DNA of 64,000 nt from assembly GCF_001263335.1 (NCBI RefSeq), contig NZ_LGVW01000024.1, forward strand, positions 1-64,000, read 5' to 3'. Shown here piece by piece: positions 48,679 to 58,351 of this stretch (position 1 is the first letter of the stretch; each line of letters begins with the position of its first letter). Position numbers and translations under genes: made by a program. The stretch is from Dichelobacter nodosus. Its GTDB lineage: Bacteria; Pseudomonadota; Gammaproteobacteria; Cardiobacteriales; Cardiobacteriaceae. The notes beneath the pieces were generated by a model. The model saw only the letters and a program-made list of their open reading frames with translations, searched no databases and was not told the DNA's origin.

Positions 48679-49439
48679 TGAAAAACAATCATTTTTTAGG
48701 CGGCGTTGCCGTTGTGTGTTTGATTGTATCGGGCTGCGTGTCGACGACGCAATCAACGCCAAATGTTGAACCGGTAAAACCAGATTTTAATAAGGCTTAT
48801 CAAGATTATTTGCAATTAGGCGCTCATTACGTCAGTTTGGGACGTTATGATTTAGCCGAACCCAAATTAAAGCGCGCCATTGAAATTGATTCCGAGCCGC
48901 CGGAAGCGTGGAACGTTTTGGCAGTGCTGTATGAAGAAAAACGCGATATTGCCGCGGGCAATCAGGTTTATCAAAAATTAATCGCCTCGCACCCTGATTA
49001 TCCTTTGGGCTTTATGAATTACGCGACATTTTTATGTAAATTTGACCGCGACGCCGATCGGCAAAATTTATACGACAAAATGCGGCGCAAAGGGCGTGAA
49101 TTCGTGCCGTTGTCTTATATTGCCGCCGGTGATTGCGAGCGGAAGCGTCAACAAGATGCCGCGGCACAAGCGCAATATCGTCAAGCATTAGTTTTTGATA
49201 ATAAAGCTGCCGGCGCATTGTTGCCTTTATCCGAATTAGCCGTTGCGCAACATGATTACGCCACCGCTTTAGGTTATTTAAAAGTCATGCATACCTATAT
49301 TGGCTATAGTCCTGAAAGCGTTCGATTAGCTATTTTGGCAGCACGGGGCACAAATGATCGGGTGTTAGAAGAAGAAATGATGCGTATCATGCGCGGTAAT
49401 TATGGCGATACACCTCAAGCAAAATCTTTAGGAATATAA
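48678..49439 (+). CDS. pilF: Type IV pilus biogenesis lipoprotein PilF/PilW
   Basis: The 253-residue protein has a lipobox VSGC (cysteine near 20) and tandem TPR helices (YVSLGRYDLAEPKLKRAIEID, AWNVLAVLYEEKRDIAAGNQVY and more). PilF is the outer-membrane pilotin that places the PilQ secretin; in its absence pili fail. In Pseudomonas it lies at the same place between rlmN and rodZ. Its presence implies type IV pili in this organism. The stop is one base before rodZ. Confidence 0.92.
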   Translation: MKNNHFLGGVAVVCLIVSGCVSTTQSTPNVEPVKPDFNKAYQDYLQLGAHYVSLGRYDLAEPKLKRAIEIDSEPPEAWNVLAVLYEEKRDIAAGNQVYQKLIASHPDYPLGFMNYATFLCKFDRDADRQNLYDKMRRKGREFVPLSYIAAGDCERKRQQDAAAQAQYRQALVFDNKAAGALLPLSELAVAQHDYATALGYLKVMHTYIGYSPESVRLAILAARGTNDRVLEEEMMRIMRGNYGDTPQAKSLGI

Positions 49440-49440
49440 G

Positions 49441-50421
49441 ATGACGGACATTAACGATAATAAAACCTCAATCGATGACACTATTGGCGATGCATTGCGC
49501 GCGGCGCGTGAAGAAAAACAATGGTCGATTACGGAAGCGGCGGATCAAACTAATTTAAATCCTACGATTATTCAATTGTTAGAAGCCAATGATTTCAAAA
49601 ATATTGGCGCTTTTGTCTTTACGCGCGGTTATTTAAACAGTTATGCGCGGGCGTTGGGCTTAAATGCTGATGAAATCGTGCAACTTTTTAACCGTCTTTA
49701 TCCGGATACCAGCCAGCCGCGTATCAGTAGCGCTAATGCGGCATCGCAAACGCGCTCTTTTAAACGCAACAATATTGCGGCGTGGTTGACGATTTTACCG
49801 ATTTTAATAGTTGCCGCGGCTTTAGCGGTGCAAATTATGAATCCCAATTCATGGTTGATTACGCAATTTAAAGCGACTTTTGCGCCGAATGCGAAAACAG
49901 CGCCGGCTACTGGTGAAAATTTAGTCGTGCAAATTGGCACAGAACCGCCGGAAACGGCAGCAAATACGGCATTACCGCCGCCAGAATTGCCGGAACTCAC
50001 TTCTTTAGAAACACCGGCGCCGCAACCCGAAGAAAATACGGCTTTAATTAATCCCACAACGCCGGAAACAACAACGACAGAGTCGCCCGCGGAGTCGTCC
50101 GCGCCAGAGCAAAATAACGCTTTAGCGCCGGAAAATGCATCAACAGCTCAACCAACGGCAACTGCCGACGCGTCGAAAACCATTCGTATTGAAATAACGG
50201 GCGAAAATTGGGTTGAAGTTCGCGACAGCAATCGCAAAATTTTGTATTCAAAAACATTTAAATCTGGTGAATCCATTGAATTGAGCGATGGACAAACTTA
50301 TACCGTTTCTTTGGGGCGTCCGCAATCAGCTAATTTAATGATTGCGGGGCAGCCGGCAGATTGGCAGAAATATCGCGTTGAAGGTAATCAACGGCGTTTT
50401 CGCATCGGAACGGCGCAATGA
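49441..50421 (+). CDS. rodZ: Cytoskeleton protein RodZ
   Basis: The 326-residue protein has an N-terminal HTH_25 domain (GDALRAAREEKQWSITEAAD, about residues 16-80), one membrane segment (WLTILPILIVAAALAVQ, about 116-132), a long proline/threonine/alanine-rich periplasmic linker and a beta-rich DUF4115 domain (GENWVEVRDSNRKILYSKTF). It links MreB to the envelope and helps set rod shape. The stop overlaps hisS by 4 bases; ispG, normally between them, is absent. Confidence 0.94.
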   Translation: MTDINDNKTSIDDTIGDALRAAREEKQWSITEAADQTNLNPTIIQLLEANDFKNIGAFVFTRGYLNSYARALGLNADEIVQLFNRLYPDTSQPRISSANAASQTRSFKRNNIAAWLTILPILIVAAALAVQIMNPNSWLITQFKATFAPNAKTAPATGENLVVQIGTEPPETAANTALPPPELPELTSLETPAPQPEENTALINPTTPETTTTESPAESSAPEQNNALAPENASTAQPTATADASKTIRIEITGENWVEVRDSNRKILYSKTFKSGESIELSDGQTYTVSLGRPQSANLMIAGQPADWQKYRVEGNQRRFRIGTAQ

Positions 50422-51698
50422 GTGAACACAATATTCAATCCATTCGCGGCATGCGCGATATTTTGCCGCCGGAATCTGATTTACGCGAACAATTGATGGA
50501 TAAAATCCATCACAAATTGCATCAATTTGGTTATTTGCCAGCGGATTTGCCTTTGTTAGAAAAAACGGCGCTTTTTCAACGCACGATCGGTTCGGAAACT
50601 GATGTTGTGACTAAGGAAATGTACACTTTTTTAGACCGCAGCGAAGAAAGCGTTACTTTGCGCCCAGAAGCAACGGCAGGCGCCGTGCGCGCGATTATTG
50701 AACAAGGGCGCGCGCAACAAGTGCAACGTTTATATGTTGAAGGGGCGATGTTTCGTTATGAACGTCCACAAAAAGGGCGTTATCGCCAATTCAGTCAGGT
50801 GAGCGTGGAATCGTTTGGCGTAAAAAGTGCCGCGCAAGATGTTGAATTAATTCAACTTGCTTATGAATTGTTTCAAGAATTGGGATTAATTTCTCTTGTT
50901 CGTTTGGAACTCAATACCATTGGTTTGCCAGAAGAACGGCAGCTTTTTCAAAAAGATTTAGTGGCTTATTTGCAAAATCATCGGCAGGAATTAGATGAAG
51001 ATTCGCAGCGGCGTTTGGAAACGAATCCGTTGCGGATTTTAGACAGCAAAGATCCGCAAGTTCAAGCCTGTTTGGACGCGGCGCCGGCGTTACTCGATTA
51101 TTTAGGCAGCGAAAGCCAGCAACATTTTGAACAGGTGACAACTTTATTAAATGCGCTGGATATTCCGTGGCGTTTAAATCCGCGTTTGGTGCGCGGTTTG
51201 GATTATTATTGCCATACCGTTTTTGAATGGACAACAGACGCTTTGGGCGCGCAAAGCGCGGTGTGCGCGGGAGGGCGTTATGATGGTTTGGTTGAACAAC
51301 TAGGCGGTGCGGCAACGCCTGCCGCAGGATTCGCTTTTGGCGTCGATCGGATTTTATTGTTGTTGGAACAAAATGCGATATGGCAGGCGCGCCGTCCGTT
51401 GATTTATATGGTTATTGCCAGTTTTGCCGAGCAAGCAATGGCAATGCAGTGGGCGGCGAAGCTGAGGCAGCAGTTTCCAGATGATGCCATCGTGTTGCAT
51501 AACGATTACCAAAGTTTGAAAAATCAGTTTAAAAAAGCGGATAAATCGGGGGCGGATTTTGTGCTCGTTTTTGGCGAACAAGAACGCGAAAATCAGCAAG
51601 TAAATTGCAAAGATCTTCAAAGCGGTGCGCAGCATTGTTTTGGTTTTGATGAACTAGTCGCTTATTTAACCGCGCAAAAGGATAAAAAATGTCAATAA
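50418..51698 (+). CDS. hisS: Histidyl-tRNA synthetase
   Basis: The 426-residue class II synthetase has motif 1 near the start (IRGMRDILPPES), motif 2 FRYERPQKGRYRQF near residue 113, the histidine motifs LVRGLDYYCHTVFEW near 257 and AGGRYDGLVEQLGG, then an anticodon-binding domain. The length matches E. coli (424). It overlaps rodZ upstream by 4 bases and yfgM downstream by 10. Confidence 0.97.
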   Translation: MSEHNIQSIRGMRDILPPESDLREQLMDKIHHKLHQFGYLPADLPLLEKTALFQRTIGSETDVVTKEMYTFLDRSEESVTLRPEATAGAVRAIIEQGRAQQVQRLYVEGAMFRYERPQKGRYRQFSQVSVESFGVKSAAQDVELIQLAYELFQELGLISLVRLELNTIGLPEERQLFQKDLVAYLQNHRQELDEDSQRRLETNPLRILDSKDPQVQACLDAAPALLDYLGSESQQHFEQVTTLLNALDIPWRLNPRLVRGLDYYCHTVFEWTTDALGAQSAVCAGGRYDGLVEQLGGAATPAAGFAFGVDRILLLLEQNAIWQARRPLIYMVIASFAEQAMAMQWAAKLRQQFPDDAIVLHNDYQSLKNQFKKADKSGADFVLVFGEQERENQQVNCKDLQSGAQHCFGFDELVAYLTAQKDKKCQ

Positions 51699-52363
51699 TC
51701 AATCATTTATTAAATATTCCGATCAATGATCGCAGCGAAGAAGAAACCGGGGAATTGGTTAAAGAATGGTTGCGGCGGCACGGTGTAGTGATCGTAACCG
51801 GCATTGTCATTGGTTTGGCAATGGTTGGCGGCATGGATTGGTGGAAAGTTCATCAACGCAGCCAACGGCAAGAGCAATCTTTTTTATTGTCGCAATTAAC
51901 GGAAGCGGTTGATAAAAAACAATTAACTGTTGCCGAAAAACATTATGCCGCGATGAGCCAGAATAGAAGCGTGCAACGCGATTTAGCCAATGTTTTGCTG
52001 GCGCGTTTGTATGTAGAAAACAAGCAATTTGATAAAGCCTATCCGTTATTGCAACAAGCGCAATCCTCCAGCGATGATTTATTGGCGCAAAATGCGCAGT
52101 GGGCGCTGGTTCAAGTGCAATTGCAGCAAAAAGATTACGATGCTGCCTTATCAACGCTTGATTTGTTAAAAAACAGCGCTTATGCAAAAATTGTTCCGCA
52201 AATTCAAGGTGATATCTATTTATTGCGTGATCAATTGGAACCTGCTTTAAAAGCTTATGAAGAAAGCATGAAACTGCAACCGTTGCCGTTAACGCAGCGG
52301 CGGATTAATGCTTTAAAAGCAAAAATGGCGTTAACAGCGCCGACAACGGAGAAAAATTCATGA
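51689..52363 (+). CDS. yfgM: YfgM-like periplasmic TPR protein (ancillary SecYEG factor)
   Basis: The 224-residue protein has a short cytoplasmic N-terminus (SEEETGELVKEWLRRHG), one membrane anchor (VVIVTGIVIGLAMVGGMDWW), then TPR helices in the periplasm. E. coli YfgM works with PpiD at the Sec translocon and was also tied to stress control. Its position between hisS and bamB is conserved. The bamB start overlaps its stop by 4 bases. Confidence 0.92.
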   Translation: MSIINHLLNIPINDRSEEETGELVKEWLRRHGVVIVTGIVIGLAMVGGMDWWKVHQRSQRQEQSFLLSQLTEAVDKKQLTVAEKHYAAMSQNRSVQRDLANVLLARLYVENKQFDKAYPLLQQAQSSSDDLLAQNAQWALVQVQLQQKDYDAALSTLDLLKNSAYAKIVPQIQGDIYLLRDQLEPALKAYEESMKLQPLPLTQRRINALKAKMALTAPTTEKNS

Positions 52364-53505
52364 GATTTTGGCTGCCGCTTTTTTGTTTTTGTTGTTTGAG
52401 CGGCTGTTCAAGTTGGTTTTATGGTCATTCCAATGAACCGAAACCGGTGCCGCTTCCGGAAATCGCATCTTCTGTTACTACGGATATTGTTTGGCAAAAA
52501 TCATTGGGCGCCGGTGGTGCAAAAGAACAGTATGTTTTAGTGCCCGATCATGTTGGCGATGATATTTTTGCCATCAGCGCCGACGGGCATTTTTATCGAT
52601 TGCGCGCGGAAAACGGCGAAGTAGTTTTTCATGTTGCTTTAAAAAATCGCATCAGTAGCGGCGTTACGGCAGCGGGCGGTGCGGTTTTTGTAGGCGCGGA
52701 AAACGGCGACATCATTGCTTTATCGCAAAGCGATGGGCAAATGTTGTGGCGAAAACCATTGGGCGCGATGACGCTGGTGCGTCCTGTTGTGAGCGATGGA
52801 TTGTTGCTAGCGGTGACAACGGATAGCACGGTTACGGCGCTGTCGCCAGAAGATGGCGATATTTTATGGCGTTACAGTACGCAAACGCCGATGATACAAA
52901 TGCGCGGTGATGCTTCAGTATTAGCGGGCGGCGGCGTTGTGATGATGGTTAACGATTTGGGTTATTTCACGGTGTTAGATGCTAAAACCGGTTTACCGTT
53001 AGCGCAAAATCGTGTCGCGATGGGACTTTCGGGGCATCGTATCGGTAATTTACTTGATCAAAATGCGCTACCAAAAGCCAATCGCCACATTTTATTTGGT
53101 AGCGTTTATCAAAATAAAATGTACGCGCTCAATTTGGAAACCGGCGCCGTGTTGTGGGAAAACAAAACGGTGCATAGTAATCAGGATTTTGCCATTAGCC
53201 CCAGTGATATTTATGTAACGACACCGCACGGCAGCATCGTTGCACTACGGCAAGGCGATGGTTCCATGATATGGAAAAATGAGCATTTGCGCGGACGCAA
53301 ACTTTCTCCGCCGCTGGCGATTCCCAAACGAGTGGCAGCGCTGGATTTTGAAGGTCATTTAATATGGCTCGATGCAGATTCCGGCGCGCTTATTGGGCAG
53401 AAAAAAATTGGAAAAGTGGGCAGTTTTGCGCCGCCTTTAGTATTGGATCAACTGCTGATTTGGCAGTTGCAAAATGGACAGTTGGTCGCTTTTCGACCGC
53501 AATAG
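52360..53505 (+). CDS. bamB: Outer-membrane assembly lipoprotein BamB
   Basis: The 381-residue protein has a lipobox LSGC (cysteine near 16) and an eight-bladed beta-propeller of PQQ-like repeats: RAENGEVVFHVAL, SQSDGQMLWRKPLG, SPEDGDILWRYST, NLETGAVLWENKTV and more. BamB assists BamA in inserting outer-membrane beta-barrels, such as the porins in this window. The length is close to E. coli (392). It lies 9 bases before der. Confidence 0.96.
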   Translation: MRFWLPLFCFCCLSGCSSWFYGHSNEPKPVPLPEIASSVTTDIVWQKSLGAGGAKEQYVLVPDHVGDDIFAISADGHFYRLRAENGEVVFHVALKNRISSGVTAAGGAVFVGAENGDIIALSQSDGQMLWRKPLGAMTLVRPVVSDGLLLAVTTDSTVTALSPEDGDILWRYSTQTPMIQMRGDASVLAGGGVVMMVNDLGYFTVLDAKTGLPLAQNRVAMGLSGHRIGNLLDQNALPKANRHILFGSVYQNKMYALNLETGAVLWENKTVHSNQDFAISPSDIYVTTPHGSIVALRQGDGSMIWKNEHLRGRKLSPPLAIPKRVAALDFEGHLIWLDADSGALIGQKKIGKVGSFAPPLVLDQLLIWQLQNGQLVAFRPQ

Positions 53506-53514
53506 GGAGTTCTT

Positions 53515-54864
53515 TTGATCGATCATCTCGCAACGGTTGCTTTAGTTGGGCGACCCAATGTTGGTAAATCTACTTTATTTAATACCTTAACCCGTTCCAG
53601 ACAAGCCATCGTCAGCAATAAAGCGGGACTGACGCGCGACCGCATTTATGCGCGCACGACTTTAGCCGGTGTTCCGTGCATGTTGATTGATACGGGCGGA
53701 ATGTTGAATACGGAAACGGCAGAAATTGATTTTCGCGTTGATGAACAAGCGCGCACAGCGATGGAAGAAGCTGATGTGATTGTTTTTGTTTTAGATGCGC
53801 GTGATGGTTTAACGCTTGATGATGAACAAATTGCCGCGGAATTGCGCCGCGTGACGAAACCAATCGTGTTGGCGGTTAATAAAATTGATGGCGTTGATCC
53901 TGATGTTGCCGTTGCAGATTTTTATCGTTTGGGCATGCAACCCGTGCTAACGATTGCTGCCGAACAGCGCCGCGGCATTAAGCAATTAGAAGATTTGATT
54001 GTTTCATTATTGCCGCCAGCGCCGATTGAAAACGCAAATGAAACCGCCGCGCAAGAATCTATCCATTTGGCAGTGCTCGGGCGCCCAAATGCGGGAAAAT
54101 CTACTTTATTGAATCGTTTATTGGGAGAAGAGCGTTTGGTTGCGAGCCCCGTTGCTGGCACAACGCGCGATGCGATTCGTATTCCTTACGTTGATAATGA
54201 AGGCGATGCTTTTACTTTGATCGATACTGCCGGCATTCGGCGCAAAGCGCGCGTTGACGATAAAATCGAAAAATTTTCCATCGTTAAAGCGCTGGAAGCA
54301 ATTGAACAAGCCAATGTGGTGATTTTGGTGCTCGATGCGCAAGCAGGCATTACTGATCAAGATGCGCATTTGCTCGGCGAGATTATCAAACGCGGGCGCG
54401 GGCTCGTGATTGCTGTTAATAAATGGGATCATTTAGACGGTGAAACGCGGGAAAAAATACAAGCACAGTTAGAACGTAAATTAAATTTCGTTGATTATGC
54501 AGAAATATTTTATATTTCCGCGTTGCACGGTAGCAATATCCGCGCGTTATTGCCGGCGGTTAAAACGGTTTATCGCAGCGTGATGATGGAGATTTCAACC
54601 AATCAATGGACGCAAGCTTTGGAACTGGCTTATCATCGCCATCAGCCGCCGTTGGTTAATGGACGCGCAATTAAGTTGCAATATGCGCATCAAGGCGGAA
54701 AAAATCCCCCGCATGTGATTATTCACGGCGCGCGCACGGATAACGTTCCTGCTTCGTATACGCAATATTTGAGTCGATTTTTTCGGCAATATTTTCATTT
54801 GCACGGCACGCCGATTCGTATTTCTTACCGCGATAAAGCCAATCCTTTTGATCCGGAAAAATAA
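53515..54864 (+). CDS. der: Ribosome-associated GTPase Der/EngA
   Basis: The 449-residue protein has two tandem G domains: G1 GRPNVGKSTL near residue 13 with DTGGM, and G1 [10 protein letters not shown] near 188 with DTAGI; a C-terminal KH-like domain follows. It is needed for 50S assembly. The start codon is TTG (MIDHLATVALVG): GGGAG lies 5 bases upstream, no ATG is nearby, and Der proteins start just before this point. A clear terminator ends the cluster. Confidence 0.96.
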   Translation: MIDHLATVALVGRPNVGKSTLFNTLTRSRQAIVSNKAGLTRDRIYARTTLAGVPCMLIDTGGMLNTETAEIDFRVDEQARTAMEEADVIVFVLDARDGLTLDDEQIAAELRRVTKPIVLAVNKIDGVDPDVAVADFYRLGMQPVLTIAAEQRRGIKQLEDLIVSLLPPAPIENANETAAQESIHLAVLGRPNAGKSTLLNRLLGEERLVASPVAGTTRDAIRIPYVDNEGDAFTLIDTAGIRRKARVDDKIEKFSIVKALEAIEQANVVILVLDAQAGITDQDAHLLGEIIKRGRGLVIAVNKWDHLDGETREKIQAQLERKLNFVDYAEIFYISALHGSNIRALLPAVKTVYRSVMMEISTNQWTQALELAYHRHQPPLVNGRAIKLQYAHQGGKNPPHVIIHGARTDNVPASYTQYLSRFFRQYFHLHGTPIRISYRDKANPFDPEK

Positions 54865-54886
54865 AGGCTGCCACGGCAGCCTTTTT
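54864..54886. terminator. Bidirectional terminator between der and the DUF819 gene
   Basis: AAGGCTGCC pairs with GGCAGCCTT, with T-runs on both strands. It serves der on the plus strand and the DUF819 gene on the minus strand. Confidence 0.9.
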
Positions 54887-54905
54887 CGTGTTGTTTATTT
54901 TTGAA

Positions 54906-56129
54906 TTAACCAACTGCCCAACGCATCAATAATGTAGAAACATAACCGCCAACAGTGCCGATAACGTAACCCAAAATCCCTAATAAAACGCCTACTGGCG
55001 CTAAAGCAGGGTGAAAAGCGGTAGCAACGATGGGCGCAGAAGATGCGCCGCCGGTGTTAGCATTTGAGGCAACGCATAAATAAAATAACGGCGCTTTGAT
55101 GATTTTTGCCACGATAAAAATAAAAATAATATGCAAACACATCCACAGTAATCCCACTAATAATAATTGCCAGTATTGCATTAGTCCGCGTAAATTAATT
55201 TGCATGCCGATAGTGGCAATTAAAATAAAAATGAAAGCGGTGCCGATTTTTGCCGAACCCACGTTATCGAGTTTGCGCATTGGGGTTAACGATAAAATGA
55301 AACCGATGACGGTTACCGAAATCACCATCCAAAAAAATTGATTATCTAAACTGTACGTGCCTGCCCAATTGTAGTGAGCGAAAAATCGGGCAAGATATTT
55401 TCCTAAAAATAAACCGATACCGCTGACGGCATAAGTTAATCCGAACATCATCATAAAATCGCGCAAAGTGGTAATGCGCGCGTGTTCTCGCTCATAACTT
55501 TCAACGGCTTTAATTACGCGATCAATGGCTTGCGTATCTGCTTTTAACCAGCGATCAATTTTTTCGGCATGTTTGGCAAGCATGAAAATCACAAGCAACC
55601 AAAGAGAGGCGTTGACGGTATCGACCAAAATCATGGTGCCGAATAATCCGTCTTCAATCTGAAAAAGTTCTTTCATTGCGGCTTGATTGGCGGCACCGCC
55701 GATCCAGCTCGCTGCTACTGCAGAAAAACTGCGCCATAAATGGTCATCTAAAAATTGCTCGGGCGCTACACATTTATAAATCCATAATGAAATTGGACCG
55801 GAGAGAATAATGGCAGTGCTTGCTGCAAAAAACATTGCAAGCACTTTCCAACCTAATCCCAATAATTTGGGAATATCCATGGATAATGTCATTAAAAACA
55901 AGGCGGCAGGCAATAAATAGGTCGCGGCAAAACGATAAATTTGGCTGCCGACGCCATCGGCAAAAACGCCGGCAGTATTGAGTCCCGCGGGAATAAAGCA
56001 GCACAACACAATTGCCGGCATAATCGCATAAAATTTTTTCCAAAAAGGGTGATCGATACCGGCTGTATAAAAAATAATGCCGACAACCGCCATCAGAAGT
56101 CCAAAAGCCAGTGGTAATTCTGAAATCAT
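54906..56129 (-). CDS. DUF819 family integral membrane protein
   Basis: The 407-residue protein has about ten to twelve membrane segments and DUF819 (YjcL-like) text, such as SWIGGAANQAAMKE near residue 142 and ASNANTGGASSAPIVATAF near 362. The small-residue segments in each half look like an inverted repeat of a transporter fold. Substrate and role are unknown. It stands alone, divergent from rpiA, with about 105 bases between. Confidence 0.85.
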   Translation of the reverse strand: MISELPLAFGLLMAVVGIIFYTAGIDHPFWKKFYAIMPAIVLCCFIPAGLNTAGVFADGVGSQIYRFAATYLLPAALFLMTLSMDIPKLLGLGWKVLAMFFAASTAIILSGPISLWIYKCVAPEQFLDDHLWRSFSAVAASWIGGAANQAAMKELFQIEDGLFGTMILVDTVNASLWLLVIFMLAKHAEKIDRWLKADTQAIDRVIKAVESYEREHARITTLRDFMMMFGLTYAVSGIGLFLGKYLARFFAHYNWAGTYSLDNQFFWMVISVTVIGFILSLTPMRKLDNVGSAKIGTAFIFILIATIGMQINLRGLMQYWQLLLVGLLWMCLHIIFIFIVAKIIKAPLFYLCVASNANTGGASSAPIVATAFHPALAPVGVLLGILGYVIGTVGGYVSTLLMRWAVG

Positions 56130-56234
56130 CGTTTTTTTACCTTTATCTCGTGCAAAACGCTCACCATTATACGCTTTTAAAAATTTTTGCCAGCAATGGT
56201 TTAAAATGACATTTTTTTAGCATTGAGCAAATAA

Positions 56235-56891
56235 ATGAATCAACAGCTTCTCAAGGAAAAAGTCGCTGCTGCCGTATTAGAACATGTGCCTGAAAATATT
56301 ACGTTGGGCGTGGGCAGCGGTTCAACGGTGTTGTGTTTTATTGAGGCGTTAAAACAGGCAAAAAGACAATTTCGCGATATTGTTGCCGCTTCGGAAACGT
56401 CCAGCAAAGCATTGGAAGCGGCGGGATTTCGGGTGCGCGATTTAAATGCCTGCGATCCGCCGGATATTTATGTGGACGGCGCCGATGAAATTAATGATGA
56501 CAAAATCATGATAAAAGGCGGCGGCGCGGCGTTGACACGGGAAAAAATCATCGCGTCGGCGGCAAAAGAATTTATTTGCATCATTGATGAATCAAAAAAA
56601 GTGGCGCAATTAGGACGTTTTCCAGTTGCCGTTGAAGTGATTCCGATGGCGAGAAGTTACGTTGCGCGGGAAATTGTGAAATTAGGCGCCGAACCGCGCT
56701 GGCGGCAGGGCGTGGTGACGGATAATGGTCATTGGATTTTAGATGTGCATTATTTAGATTTAACGGCTGCCGAACGGATGGAAGCGCGTATTAACACGAT
56801 TGCCGGCGTGGTGGAATGCGGCATTTTTGCGCAAAGACGGGCGGATAAAGTTTTAATGAGCCAAAGCGACGGGGAAATTGTGCTTTGGTAA
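56235..56891 (+). CDS. rpiA: Ribose-5-phosphate isomerase A
   Basis: The 218-residue enzyme interconverts ribose 5-phosphate and ribulose 5-phosphate. Motifs are LGVGSGSTVLCFIEAL near residue 24, YVDGADEINDDKIMIKGGGAALTREKI near 82 with the catalytic aspartate and glutamate, and the late NTIAGVVECGIFA. The length matches E. coli (219). It ends 2 bases before the convergent sdhE. Confidence 0.97.
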   Translation: MNQQLLKEKVAAAVLEHVPENITLGVGSGSTVLCFIEALKQAKRQFRDIVAASETSSKALEAAGFRVRDLNACDPPDIYVDGADEINDDKIMIKGGGAALTREKIIASAAKEFICIIDESKKVAQLGRFPVAVEVIPMARSYVAREIVKLGAEPRWRQGVVTDNGHWILDVHYLDLTAAERMEARINTIAGVVECGIFAQRRADKVLMSQSDGEIVLW

Positions 56892-56893
56892 AT

Positions 56894-57130
56894 TCAAACT
56901 AATTTTTGCTGACGGAGATGGCGGATTAAGTTTCGTATGTCGCCATCTTCATCTTCTTTATGATGAAAAATCAGATCCAAAATCTCGCTGTCTTGATAGG
57001 CAAGTAAACGTTCAAAGGCGTTTTGTTCAGCGGCGCTGGCGCTTGGATAATGTTGCGTTAAATAATATTCGAGCAATAAATCGAGTTCTTTAATGCCGCG
57101 GCGGCATAACCAATGTAGTTTTGCGGTCAT
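56894..57130 (-). CDS. sdhE: FAD assembly factor SdhE
   Basis: The 78-residue protein starts MTAKLHWLCRRGIKELD, carrying the RRGxKELD motif of SdhE/Sdh5, which helps attach FAD to succinate dehydrogenase or fumarate reductase flavoproteins. The later FERLLAYQDSEILDLI is also typical. The ATG with GAGGAAAA upstream was chosen over a longer in-frame extension. It lies past the rplT terminator and so needs its own promoter or read-through. Confidence 0.93.
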   Translation of the reverse strand: MTAKLHWLCRRGIKELDLLLEYYLTQHYPSASAAEQNAFERLLAYQDSEILDLIFHHKEDEDGDIRNLIRHLRQQKLV

Positions 57131-57152
57131 GGTTTTCCTCAAATAAAAAGAT

Positions 57153-57181
57153 AAAAAAACGACCGCCAAAAAGCGGTCGTT
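57153..57181 (-). terminator. Terminator after rplT
   Basis: AACGACCGC (57158-57166) pairs with GCGGTCGTT (57173-57181), followed on the minus strand by a T-run. It ends the thrS-infC-rpmI-rplT operon before sdhE. Confidence 0.88.
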
Positions 57182-57198
57182 TCATCAAGAAAAAGTGA

Positions 57199-57558
57199 TT
57201 AAGCTGATAATGCAGCTTTTGCTTTTTCTGCTAAAGTCGCAAAAACGGATTTATCGTAAACCGCTAATTCGGAGAGAATTTTTCTGTCAACAGCGATACC
57301 AGATTTTTTCAATCCGTTGATAAAGCGGCTGTAGCTTAATCCGTGTATCCGCGCGCCAGCATTAATCCGAATAATCCAAAGTTGGCGGAATTGACGTTTT
57401 TTGGTTTTACGATCGCGATAAGCGTATTGACCTGCTTTGATTACTGCTTGTTTGGCGACACGAAATGTTTTACGACGCGCGCTATAGTAACCTTTCGCAG
57501 CTTTTAATACTTTCTTATGACGGGCGTGGGCTTGAACCCCGCGTTTTACTCTTGCCAT
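57199..57558 (-). CDS. rplT: 50S ribosomal protein L20
   Basis: The 119-residue basic protein starts [16 protein letters not shown] and contains [20 protein letters not shown], both L20 signatures. L20 is needed early in 50S assembly and represses the rpmI-rplT mRNA in E. coli. It follows rpmI by 11 bases. Confidence 0.98.
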   Translation of the reverse strand: MARVKRGVQAHARHKKVLKAAKGYYSARRKTFRVAKQAVIKAGQYAYRDRKTKKRQFRQLWIIRINAGARIHGLSYSRFINGLKKSGIAVDRKILSELAVYDKSVFATLAEKAKAALSA

Positions 57559-57569
57559 GTCCTAACTCC

Positions 57570-57758
57570 TTAACCGATCATTTGCTTGACTGCTTTAACA
57601 TCGCTTGCATGCACTTGCATTAAGCCGCGCAGGTGACGTTTACGTTTGGTCGTTTTTTTCGTCAGGATATGACGGACGTGTGAATGTCCAACTTTATAAC
57701 CATTTTTGGTTTTTTTGAAGCGCTTTGCTGCGCCTCGATGAGTTTTCATTTTAGGCAT
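57570..57758 (-). CDS. rpmI: 50S ribosomal protein L35
   Basis: The 62-residue protein starts [17 protein letters not shown], the L35 signature, and ends with basic residues as usual. The start was placed at the ATG with GGAG upstream rather than at a longer in-frame start. It is the third gene of the thrS operon. Confidence 0.96.
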   Translation of the reverse strand: MPKMKTHRGAAKRFKKTKNGYKVGHSHVRHILTKKTTKRKRHLRGLMQVHASDVKAVKQMIG

Positions 57759-57832
57759 TATTGACTCCGCATTGTTTGCCATGAATATAAAATGCCGCCG
57801 CAGCGGCAATGTTTTTTTAAGGCGAAATCACA

Positions 57833-58351
57833 TCACTTCTTAACAGGAGCAAGAACCATCACCATTTGGCGACCTTCAAATCCTGCTTTTTGCTCCACAA
57901 CGCCAACTGATGCTAAATCAGCTTCGATGCGAGCGAGAAGCTCATGACCAAGAGCTTGATGCGCCATTTCACGTCCGCGAAAACGAACCGTTACTTTGGC
58001 TTTATCACCGCCTTCGAGGAAACGCGTCAGGTTGCGTAGTTTGACCTGATAGTCCCCCTCGTCAGTTCCTGGTCGGAACTTAACCTCTTTAATTTGTATG
58101 CGTTTTTGATTTTTACGCGCTTCTTGTTGCTTTTTTTGTAGCTCGAACCGATATTTGCCGAAATCCATCACTCGGCACACCACGGGTTTAGCGTTGGAGG
58201 CAACTTCCACCAAATCTAAATCCTGTTCATAAGCGATATTTAAAGCTTCCTCAATTGCAACGACACCGCGTTGTTCGCCATCTGCGTCGATTAACCGAAC
58301 TTCAGATTCGCGGATTTCTTCATTGACCCGCGTTTCATTTTGCTTAACTAT
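57833..58351 (-). CDS. infC: Translation initiation factor IF-3 with AUA start codon
   Basis: The 172-residue product aligns with IF-3 over its full length when read from ATA: the N-domain [20 protein letters not shown], the linker [22 protein letters not shown], and the C-domain [16 protein letters not shown]. No ATG or GTG lies near the expected N-terminus, and the frame is closed by TGA just before. AGGAG sits 8 bases before the ATA, which overlaps the last base of the thrS stop. IF-3 rejects non-standard start codons, so this provides autoregulation, as the AUU start does in E. coli. Confidence 0.92.
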   Translation of the reverse strand: MVKQNETRVNEEIRESEVRLIDADGEQRGVVAIEEALNIAYEQDLDLVEVASNAKPVVCRVMDFGKYRFELQKKQQEARKNQKRIQIKEVKFRPGTDEGDYQVKLRNLTRFLEGGDKAKVTVRFRGREMAHQALGHELLARIEADLASVGVVEQKAGFEGRQMVMVLAPVKK

